From Nitrospinota bacterium (GTDB lineage Bacteria; JADFOP01): 21,595 nucleotides of DNA. The notes under the pieces were generated by a model, which did not search any database, was not told the origin of the DNA, and saw only the letters and a program-made list of their open reading frames with translations. Positions 16,008 to 21,595 of this stretch are shown here, piece by piece (within the stretch, counting starts at the first letter, position 1; each line of letters opens with the position of its first letter). The DNA is taken from contig JADFOP010000039.1 in the NCBI GenBank assembly GCA_022562795.1, positions 1 through 21,595 of the forward strand, given 5' to 3'. A program made the translations under genes and the position numbers.

Positions 16008-17155
16008 GGAACCACCTCCAAGGGCCGGCCGTCTCGCACATACAGGCGGGGCACACGTTTGCCAATTCGGGTGAAGACCTCATACGAGATTGTCTCGCTG
16101 GCCGCCGCCACCTCGTCGGCGGTGATGAGGGCATCGCCCTGCCGCCCGATGAGGACGACCTCATCGCCTACCGAAACCCCCGGTACTTCTGTCACGTCCA
16201 CCATAGTCAAATCCATACAGACCGTTCCCACAATAGGGACCCGCCGGTCGCCTACGAGGGCGGAGCCCCGGTTGGAGAGCAGACGGCTCCAGCCGTCAGC
16301 GTAGCCGATAGGCAGGGTGGCGATGCGGCTCGCCTTATCCGCCACGTATCGCCGCCCGTAGGATACGCTCTCGCCGACCGCGAGGTCGAAGAGATGGCCC
16401 ACCTGCGTCTTGAGCTTCATTACCGGTCTAAGGTCGGCGTCGGCCCCCACCTCCGCCGACGGCGGGGCCCCGTAAAGCATGATGCCCGGCCTGACCATAT
16501 CGTAGTGGCTCTCGGGTAGGCTCAAGATCGCTGCGCTATTTGCTGCATGGACGCAAGGCACCTCAAGGCCCGCATCCCGAACGGAATGGACGGCCCGCTC
16601 GAAACGCGCAAGCTGCTCAGAAGTGTAGGCCTTATCGGCGTGGTCGGCCGTGGCGAAGTGGGTCATTATGCCCGCCAACTTGACGCCCTTCAGGTCGCTC
16701 AGACGCTTGGCCTCCTCCAGGGCCCTTTCAGGAGGCAATCCAAGCCGCCCCATTCCCGTATCCAGTTTCAGGTGGCACGCTACGATCCTGGCCTGCCTTC
16801 TCGCTTCCGAAGCCAACGCCTCGGCATGCTTCATTGAGTAGAGCGCCAGCTCCAGCCCGTAGGCCACCACCTCCTCAACTCGGTCTTCGAAGAATCCCCC
16901 CAGGACGATGATGGGAGCTTCCAGGCCCGCCTCCCTAAGCTCCACCGCCTCGTCCACATGTGCGACCCCGAATATTTCGGCGAGACCCGCCTGAAGGGAA
17001 GCCCGGATCAGCGGCAAGGCGCCGTGGCCGTATCCGTCCGCCTTTACCATGGCGGCTACTTTGACCCCTGGGGGGATGGAGCGGTGGACTAGGTCCAGAT
17101 TGTGGCAGAATGCCCCGAGGTCGATCTCAGCGACGGTGGGGTGGCGGGACGACAT
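16004..17155 (-). CDS. alr: Alanine racemase
   Basis: This 383-residue PLP enzyme converts L-alanine to D-alanine for peptidoglycan. The PLP-binding lysine is Lys38 in MVKADGYGHGA, and the second catalytic base is Tyr266 in SVSYGRRYVA. Other family marks are LKLDTGMGRLG (129-139), MTHFATAD (164-171), RPGIMLYG and GTVCMDLTMVDVT. Length is usual for Alr. The ATG at 17155 lies 4 bp after the dnaB stop and follows GAGG within TGAGGCG. The stop overlaps the start of mlaE. Its place in the rpsF-dnaB run suggests expression with growth rate. Confidence 0.98.
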   Translation of the reverse strand: MSSRHPTVAEIDLGAFCHNLDLVHRSIPPGVKVAAMVKADGYGHGALPLIRASLQAGLAEIFGVAHVDEAVELREAGLEAPIIVLGGFFEDRVEEVVAYGLELALYSMKHAEALASEARRQARIVACHLKLDTGMGRLGLPPERALEEAKRLSDLKGVKLAGIMTHFATADHADKAYTSEQLARFERAVHSVRDAGLEVPCVHAANSAAILSLPESHYDMVRPGIMLYGAPPSAEVGADADLRPVMKLKTQVGHLFDLAVGESVSYGRRYVADKASRIATLPIGYADGWSRLLSNRGSALVGDRRVPIVGTVCMDLTMVDVTEVPGVSVGDEVVLIGRQGDALITADEVAAASETISYEVFTRIGKRVPRLYVRDGRPLEVVP

Positions 17156-17159
17156 CGCC

Positions 17160-18563
17160 TCAGGCGGGCTCCATGTGCCTGGAGAGGTTTTCGAAGCGGG
17201 CGAATTCTTTTAGGAAGGTGAGCCTCACCGTGCCGGTGGGGCCGTTGCGCTGCTTGCCGATGATTATTTCTGCAATACCTTTTGTTTTATCCTCCGGAGG
17301 AGGGCTATCGGTGTATCCTCTGCTTTCAGTTTCATCAGAGGTTACTTCTCTTGCATACGCATCAGGCCGGTGGATAAAAAGGACTACATCTGCATCCTGT
17401 TCGATCGACCCTGATTCTCTTAAATCGGCCAATTGTGGCCTTCGATCCTGCCGGTGCTCGACAGCCCTACTTAACTGTGATAGAGCAATAACCGGAATAT
17501 CTATTTCTTTGGCAAGCGACTTTAAGGACCGAGTAATTTCTGAAACCTCTTGAACTCTATTTTCAAATCTTCCTCGAGATGTCATGAGCTGAAGGTAATC
17601 AACGATGATTAATCCTATGTTGTGTTCTGATTTTATTCGGCGAGCTTTTGCTCTAAGTTCTAAAATTGTAAGGTAAGGGCTATCATCAATGAAAATCGGT
17701 GCTTCGTAGAATTTACTAACTGCCATTGATAGTGGAACCCATTCGCGCGTCGAAATCTTCCCCATTCTCAAGCGATTAGAATCTATTCTCGATTCCGAGG
17801 CAATCGTCCTAATACCAATCTGAGCGTTTGACATTTCTATACTGTGGAAGGCCACAGGAATTTTACTAGAGAGAGCCACATTAAACGTAATATTCAGGGC
17901 TAGGGCCGTCTTTCCCATACCTGGTCTGCCCGCAATGATAATGAGGTCTCCTTTTTGGAGCCCCACAATATATTTATCCAATTCGGTGAAGCCTGTTTTA
18001 ATACTACTTTCTGGTTGCTTGCCTTGAGATATATCTTCTATTCTTTCCAGAGCTTCTTTCACAATACTACCAGCTCGGTTATATGAGGGTGTGATTTTTT
18101 GCTCTGCAATCTTGAAGATCGATTGCTCTGCTCGATCCAGGAGCATTTCTACGTCTTCGGTATCCTCGTAGCTCTGGCTGACAATCTCGGTGCCCACGTG
18201 AATGAGCCCGCGGAGAATGGCCTTCTCCCGGACAATCTTGGCGTGGTGGCGGACGTGCCCAGCGGTGGGGGTCATATCGATTAGCTGGGAGAGGTAAGAG
18301 ACCCCGCCGGAGGCTTCCAGCCGCTCGCGGAGCCTGAGGCGCTCCTGAAGGGTGAGCAGGTCGATTGGCTCGCCATGCTCGAAGAGCTCTAGCATGGCCT
18401 CGAAGATGAGCCGGTGTGTTTCGCGGTAGAAGTTTTCCCGGTCGAGAATCTCTAGCGCCTTCGACAGGGCTTCATTATCACGCAACACGGCCCCAAGGAC
18501 CGCCTGCTCCGCCTCCATGTTTTGGGGCGGCATCCTGTCGAGCAACTGGTCCGTCATTTCCAT
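17160..18563 (-). CDS. dnaB: Replicative DNA helicase DnaB
   Basis: This 467-residue hexameric helicase unwinds DNA at the replication fork. The N-terminal domain (about 12-115) begins PPQNMEAEQAVLGA. The RecA-like domain starts near 185, with Walker A GRPGMGKT (212-219), Walker B LIIVDYLQLM (318-327) and QLSRAVEHR (363-371). There is an unusual Ser/Glu/Pro-rich insertion at about 403-427, just before the conserved GIAEIIIGKQRNGPTGTVRL; most DnaB proteins have a few residues there. Base composition shifts inside the gene: hand counts of 60-base lines from about 17260 to 18120 are mostly 35-47% GC, against about 57-63% in the parts on either side. The gene is intact. It lies between rplI (34 bp) and alr (4 bp). 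Confidence 0.98.
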   Translation of the reverse strand: MEMTDQLLDRMPPQNMEAEQAVLGAVLRDNEALSKALEILDRENFYRETHRLIFEAMLELFEHGEPIDLLTLQERLRLRERLEASGGVSYLSQLIDMTPTAGHVRHHAKIVREKAILRGLIHVGTEIVSQSYEDTEDVEMLLDRAEQSIFKIAEQKITPSYNRAGSIVKEALERIEDISQGKQPESSIKTGFTELDKYIVGLQKGDLIIIAGRPGMGKTALALNITFNVALSSKIPVAFHSIEMSNAQIGIRTIASESRIDSNRLRMGKISTREWVPLSMAVSKFYEAPIFIDDSPYLTILELRAKARRIKSEHNIGLIIVDYLQLMTSRGRFENRVQEVSEITRSLKSLAKEIDIPVIALSQLSRAVEHRQDRRPQLADLRESGSIEQDADVVLFIHRPDAYAREVTSDETESRGYTDSPPPEDKTKGIAEIIIGKQRNGPTGTVRLTFLKEFARFENLSRHMEPA

Positions 18564-18597
18564 GGATGCGACCTGCTCCTGGAAAGGGCGAGAGGCA

Positions 18598-19041
18598 CTA
18601 TTCCTTAACGACCCAGACTTTCAGTTCCACCTCCACTTCGGGGTGGAGCTTGATGGGAACGTTGAAGACGCCGAGGCTCTTAATTGGCTCCTCGAGTAGA
18701 ACGTTTTTCCGCTCCACACCCATTTTCTCTTCAGCGAAGAAATCGGCGATGTCCTTGGACGTCACGGACCCGAAAAGCTTATCATCTTCTCCGGCTTTGC
18801 GAACAAATGTGGCGCTGATGGTGTTGATATCTACAGCGAGATGGGTTGCTTGCCTGAGATGTTTGTTCTGCTGAGCGGATAAGAGTCTGCGCTGGTGTTC
18901 GATGGCCCGCATGTTTCCGGGGGTGGCCATCACGGCCAGGCCTTTCGGAATGAGATAGTTGCGACCGTACCCCGCCTTCACCTCCACCAGGTCTCCCGCC
19001 CTGCCGAGGTCCACCACGTCATCCTGCAGAATCACCTTCAT
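18598..19041 (-). CDS. rplI: 50S ribosomal protein L9
   Basis: This 147-residue protein matches L9, a large-subunit protein reaching from the L1 stalk that helps keep the reading frame. The N-terminal rRNA-binding domain is classic (MKVILQDDVVDLGRAGD then YGRNYLIPKGLA), followed by a long connecting helix (about 42-75) and the C-terminal domain with LFGSVTSKDIADF. Length is normal. It lies 25 bp after rpsR and 34 bp before dnaB, in the widespread rpsF-rpsR-rplI-dnaB order. Confidence 0.98.
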   Translation of the reverse strand: MKVILQDDVVDLGRAGDLVEVKAGYGRNYLIPKGLAVMATPGNMRAIEHQRRLLSAQQNKHLRQATHLAVDINTISATFVRKAGEDDKLFGSVTSKDIADFFAEEKMGVERKNVLLEEPIKSLGVFNVPIKLHPEVEVELKVWVVKE

Positions 19042-19066
19042 TGCCGTCCATCCTCCAGGGAGATGC

Positions 19067-19300
19067 TTACCGTTCCATGGTGAAGGGCATGAGCGCTATG
19101 TTCCGGGCCCGCTTGATGGCAGAAGTCAGCGCCCGCTGATGGGGGGCGCAATTGCCTGAGATGCGGCGAGGTAGAATCTTGCCCCGCTCGGTAATGAGGC
19201 TCCTGAGCCGTTTTATGTCCTTATAGTCGATGTAGGTGATCTTATCGACACAGAATCGGCATGCCTTCCTGCGGCCAAACCGCCGTCGTCGACGAAACAT
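19067..19300 (-). CDS. rpsR: 30S ribosomal protein S18
   Basis: This 77-residue protein fits S18, which pairs with S6 on the small-subunit platform. The basic N-terminus is followed by CRFC (C14, C17), [19 protein letters not shown], and GNCAPHQR (C51, H54). The Cys/His set would form a zinc site, so this is the zinc-containing form of S18. The gene lies between ssb and rplI. S6 and S18 together are known to control the rpsF operon in several bacteria, relevant to the leader hairpin at 20261-20311. Confidence 0.97.
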   Translation of the reverse strand: MFRRRRRFGRRKACRFCVDKITYIDYKDIKRLRSLITERGKILPRRISGNCAPHQRALTSAIKRARNIALMPFTMER

Positions 19301-19326
19301 TACACACTTCTCCTCGAACCCGTCAA

Positions 19327-19764
19327 TTAGAACGGGATGTCATCGTCCTCGTCAAGAGGGGGGGGGGCCGATTCCTGTGGAGCTTCCTCGGCTGGAGCTG
19401 GAGCTGTTTGCTCGACCTGGGCAGTCTCGGCAGGGGCGCGGGGGCCAATGAACTGAACGTTCTGGGCCACCACCTCATGCTTGCTTCGGCGCGTTCCGTC
19501 GTCCGCCTCCCAGGTGCGCCAGGTAAGCCGGCCCTCCACTAGAGCCTGTCGGCCCTTTGAGAGATACTCGCTCACCGTCTCAGCCTGTCGGCCGAAGACG
19601 ACAACATCTACGAAGCAGGTCTCCTCCCGCATTTCCTCGCCCTGGCGGTATCGCCGGTTAACGGCAAACCCGAAGCTCGTAACGGCAGTCCCAGCGGGGG
19701 TATAGCGCAGCTCAGGGTCACGGGTGAGGTTGCCGAGCAGATAGACCCGATTGAGGGTTGCCAC
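19327..19764 (-). CDS. ssb: Single-stranded DNA-binding protein
   Basis: This 145-residue protein is a normal SSB: an OB-fold domain (about 1-105, starting [20 protein letters not shown]), a Glu/Ala/Pro-rich linker and the acidic tip DEDDDIPF that recruits replication and repair partners. A run of ten C on the coding strand (G on plus, 19358-19367) lies just before the tip and encodes the prolines of PPPL. Slippage there would remove the tip while keeping the OB fold. The ATG at 19764 is 3 bp after the rpsF stop. Confidence 0.98.
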   Translation of the reverse strand: MATLNRVYLLGNLTRDPELRYTPAGTAVTSFGFAVNRRYRQGEEMREETCFVDVVVFGRQAETVSEYLSKGRQALVEGRLTWRTWEADDGTRRSKHEVVAQNVQFIGPRAPAETAQVEQTAPAPAEEAPQESAPPPLDEDDDIPF

Positions 19765-19767
19765 GGG

Positions 19768-20256
19768 CTAATTCTCCTCCTTAGCTGTGGGGATGGGCGA
19801 ATCCTCTGTGGCTTCCGCTGGGTCTTCTATATCGGCCTCGGGCGGCGCCTCTTGCGCCTGCTCCGGCTCTGCCTCGGCTTCGGCGGCCTCCTTGGCAGAA
19901 CGCTCCTCTGCCCGCCTCGCCTCCTCCTCAACCGCTGCGACGGCCGCCGCGCGGGCCTTCTCCACCTGGGCGCCCTCTAGCTTGACAGTAAGATGCTTGA
20001 GGATGTCCTCGGACAGCTTAAAGTTGCGTTCGAGATCCGGCACGACCTTCGGGTCGCCCTCGTAGTGCATGAGGACGTAGAAACCGTGTCTCTGTTTCTT
20101 GACATGATAGGCGAGCCGCTTCTTTCCCCATTGTTCGACGTTGATAACCTTGGCTCCATTGCTTGTGAGGATATCGGTGACCCACGCAACCCTCTCGGCC
20201 AAGGCCTCATCGCCGAGGTCGATTTTGACAATAAAAATGGTTTCGTAGAATGTCAT
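19768..20256 (-). CDS. rpsF: 30S ribosomal protein S6 with long acidic tail
   Basis: The first 97 or so residues are S6 (MTFYETIFIVKIDL, then KRLAYHVKKQRHGFYVLMHY). S6 binds S18 on the 30S platform. About 65 extra residues follow, rich in Ala and Glu and ending in an acidic, Pro-containing tail; part may be helical or coiled coil (AAAVAAVEEEARRAEERSA). S6 tails vary, but this one is long. The ATG at 20256 follows AAGGAG with five bases between. The gene opens the ten-gene operon and has a strong promoter about 185 bp upstream, with a leader hairpin able to hide its Shine-Dalgarno. Confidence 0.97.
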   Translation of the reverse strand: MTFYETIFIVKIDLGDEALAERVAWVTDILTSNGAKVINVEQWGKKRLAYHVKKQRHGFYVLMHYEGDPKVVPDLERNFKLSEDILKHLTVKLEGAQVEKARAAAVAAVEEEARRAEERSAKEAAEAEAEPEQAQEAPPEADIEDPAEATEDSPIPTAKEEN

Positions 20257-20260
20257 AGCT

Positions 20261-20311
20261 ACTCCTTACGAGTTTGCAGCCCCTCGGCCTAAAAGCCGGG
20301 GAGCAAGGAGT
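20261..20311 (-). promoter_or_regulatory. rpsF leader stem-loop that can hide the ribosome-binding site
   Basis: In the transcript, ACUCCUU (20311-20305) is fully complementary to AAGGAGU (20267-20261), which is the rpsF Shine-Dalgarno. Between them GCUCCCCGGC pairs with GCCGAGGGGC around a UUUUAG loop, with one mismatch or bulged A. S6:S18 complexes repress their operon through rpsF leader hairpins in other bacteria, so an autoregulatory site is a reasonable inference, though I cannot confirm the known consensus. Confidence 0.55.
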
Positions 20312-20340
20312 GAACGGAATTGCCGATGTAGCTCTTATTC

Positions 20341-20430
20341 GGAAATTCCCGGAAAATTGCGGAAAATCGATAATTCGGAAAATCCCGGAAAATCGCGGAA
20401 AATCCTGAGGGACCCTGCCGCACTCCGGAA
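20341..20430. repeat. Array of ten-base GATTTTCCGC-like units, copy 2
   Basis: CGGAAA or CGGAAAAT units, the reverse complement of copy 1, have their GG at 20341, 20351, 20361, 20377, 20387, 20397 and a lone unit at 20427. The intervals are 10, 10, 16, 10 and 10 (then 30), exactly the core spacing of the array at 3763-3853. It lies between the rpsF promoter and the leader hairpin, so it should be transcribed. Relative to transcription it is in the opposite orientation to copy 1. Confidence 0.8.
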
Positions 20431-20441
20431 ATTCTTTGGGA

Positions 20442-20470
20442 ACTATACCGGACTGTTGTAGGGGTGTCAA
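20442..20470 (-). promoter_or_regulatory. Strong sigma70-type promoter of the rpsF operon
   Basis: On the minus strand TTGACA (20470-20465), a 17-base spacer and TATAGT (20447-20442) match consensus at six of six and five of six bases. It would give a leader of about 180 bases before the rpsF ATG, which is long enough to hold the repeat array and hairpin. Confidence 0.8.
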
Positions 20471-20548
20471 GCAGATTTCTATAAATTTCAAGGCTTTAGC
20501 GCAGATTTTTGGGGAGAAACCGTTGAAAATGCATCGCATAAGATGTGG

Positions 20549-20573
20549 AAAAAAACCAATCCCGAATTCGGGA
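20549..20573 (-). terminator. Probable terminator of ychF
   Basis: Just after the ychF stop, the minus strand has TCCCG-AATT-CGGGA (20573-20560), a 5-bp stem with a 4-base loop, then ATTGG and seven T (20555-20549). The stem is short and the T-run is offset by five bases, so efficiency is uncertain. Confidence 0.5.
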
Positions 20574-20591
20574 AGCCCGCCGGGTCCCAAT

Positions 20592-21595
20592 TTAGACGTT
20601 GAAACGGAAATAGACCACATCGCCGTCCTGGATGGCATACTCCCTGCCCTCAGAGCGCAGCCGCCCCGACTCTTTCGCCTTGGCGAAAGAGCCCAGCTCG
20701 CAAAACTCCTCGAAAGAGACGATCTCGGCCCGAATGAACCCCCGGGCAATGTCGGTGTGAATCTTGCCCGCCGCCTCCACGGCCGGCTGGCCGCGCACCA
20801 GGGTCCATGCCTTAAGCTCCGGCCCAACCGGGGTGTAGAAAGTGACGAGGTCGAGCATCCCGTAGCCGACCGTGATAAGCTTCTCGATGCCCCGCTCGGC
20901 CACCCCGGCCTCGGCCATAAATTCCTCCTGGTCCTCTGGGTCGAGGTCGAGGAGCTCCGCCTCCAGCTTTCCACAAAGGGTGATAACAGGGCTCGACTCC
21001 TCGGCCGCCAGAGACTCAAGCTCGCCTACCTCGTCGGGCGGCTCCCCCAGAGACTCCTCGTCGATGTTGGCGATGTAGAGCAGCGGCTTGGCCGTAAGCA
21101 GGAATAGCCCTGCCAGGGCGGCTCTCTCTTCTTCCAACCAGTCAACCCTTCGAAGGACCGTCCCTTTCTGGAGGGCCTCCCGGGCCTTCCCAAGCAAAGT
21201 GTGCTCTTCCCTGGCCTCCCGCTCACCGGTTATGGCCCTCCGCTCGACCTTTACGATCTGGCGCTCCACCGTGGCGAGGTCGCTCAAGAGCAGCTCGGTG
21301 GTGATGACCTCAGCGTCGCGCCTCGGGTCGAGGTCGGCGTAGGTGTGGGCCACGTTTGGGTCGGTAAAGCACCTGACCACGTGGGCCACGGCGTCCACCT
21401 CCCGGATGTGGCCCAAAAACTGGTTTCCGAGCCCCTCGCCGCTCGACGCGCCTTCGACGAGACCCGCTATGTCTACGAAGGCCAGGGTCGTCGCGGTGAC
21501 CTTCTCGGGGCCGACGATCTCCGCCAGCCGCTCAAGCCGATCGTCCGGCACCGGGACGATGCCCTTGTTCGCTTCAATGGTCGTGAAGGGGTAGT
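20592..21595 (-). CDS. ychF: Ribosome-binding ATPase YchF (Obg family), 5' end outside the window
   Basis: About 334 codons are present and the gene runs off the right edge. The first readable residues are YPFTTIEANKGIVPVPDDRL, typical of YchF about 35 residues after its start, so the P-loop is missing here only because the window ends. Next come LAFVDIAGLVEGAS (the G3-like region), GLGNQFLGHIREVDAV, the specificity loop YIANIDEE that replaces NKxD and gives ATP preference, a helical coiled-coil insertion, and the C-terminal TGS-like domain with ARGFIRAEIVSFEEF and YAIQDGDVVYFRFNV. YchF binds ribosomes and is linked to stress responses. An internal GTG at 21551 is not the true start. Confidence 0.96.
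   Translation of the reverse strand, partial: YPFTTIEANKGIVPVPDDRLERLAEIVGPEKVTATTLAFVDIAGLVEGASSGEGLGNQFLGHIREVDAVAHVVRCFTDPNVAHTYADLDPRRDAEVITTELLLSDLATVERQIVKVERRAITGEREAREEHTLLGKAREALQKGTVLRRVDWLEEERAALAGLFLLTAKPLLYIANIDEESLGEPPDEVGELESLAAEESSPVITLCGKLEAELLDLDPEDQEEFMAEAGVAERGIEKLITVGYGMLDLVTFYTPVGPELKAWTLVRGQPAVEAAGKIHTDIARGFIRAEIVSFEEFCELGSFAKAKESGRLRSEGREYAIQDGDVVYFRFNV

Larger units (their letters stand above)
20257..20591 (-). other. Control region between ychF and rpsF
   Basis: This 335-bp stretch has no convincing gene. In transcription order it holds the ychF terminator (20549-20573), a short AT-rich stretch with nothing clear, the rpsF promoter (20442-20470), the second repeat array (20341-20430), about 30 bp without visible signals, and the rpsF leader hairpin (20261-20311). 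A reading frame running from ychF through it is an overlap frame of ychF. Confidence 0.8.

Noticed and set aside
20207-21019. Open frame of 270 codons on the minus strand through the rpsF control region
   Set aside because: It overlaps ychF in another frame, then crosses the terminator, promoter and repeat array; the repeat gives a false FPxFSGxF-like pattern.

Overview
The window comes from a Gram-negative-type (diderm), GC-rich bacterium. It carries an MCE/Mla lipid-transport operon, a lipoprotein with a clear lipobox, a TRAP transporter of the TatT-associated kind, and bacterial dnaB, ssb and ribosomal-protein genes. The TatT-type TRAP system, a DUF1844 protein and an Mla set beside alr recall uncultured Deltaproteobacteria-like lineages (Desulfobacterota, Nitrospinota, SAR324, Tectomicrobia and similar). 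I cannot place it more precisely by eye. All 23 genes recognised lie on the minus strand, so transcription runs from high to low coordinates.

Region by region in transcription order. (1) 21595-20592: 5'-truncated ychF, followed by a probable terminator. (2) 20591-20257: a 335-bp control region with a strong sigma70-type promoter, an array of ten-base GATTTTCCGC-like units, and a leader hairpin that can hide the rpsF ribosome-binding site. (3) 20256-11636: a tight ten-gene run of rpsF, ssb, rpsR, rplI, dnaB, alr, mlaE, mlaF, mlaD and a secreted protein of unknown function built from about sixteen 'WPFF'-like repeats. It joins translation, replication, D-alanine supply and envelope lipid transport. 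(4) 11635-7738: a weak terminator, a promoter and the four-gene TRAP operon tatT-dctP-dctQ-dctM. (5) 7496-262: a chaperone block. hsp20 and dnaK each have a near-identical promoter. dnaK is followed by a DnaJ-like gene with half the usual zinc region, then a second copy of the repeat array, htpX, grpE, a small FmdB-type zinc protein, canonical dnaJ and a DUF1844 gene. (6) 278-44: three successive hairpins, the last a good intrinsic terminator.

In the chaperone block, DnaK, GrpE and two J-proteins form one refolding machine, Hsp20 holds unfolded clients, and HtpX degrades damaged membrane proteins. In the envelope block, the ATPase, permease and MCE protein form an inner-membrane lipid transporter, and the repeat protein may be its periplasmic or outer-membrane partner.

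Observations that most deserve follow-up: the two distant repeat arrays share an exact 10-10-16-10-10 spacing; GrpE and the DUF1844 protein share the short motif DRRHWAR; the WPFF repeat protein is unassigned; the helicase half of dnaB has markedly lower GC than its flanks; the TRAP binding protein has Trp at the usual substrate-binding Arg; and RNA hairpins overlie the Shine-Dalgarno sites of rpsF and the DnaJ-like gene.
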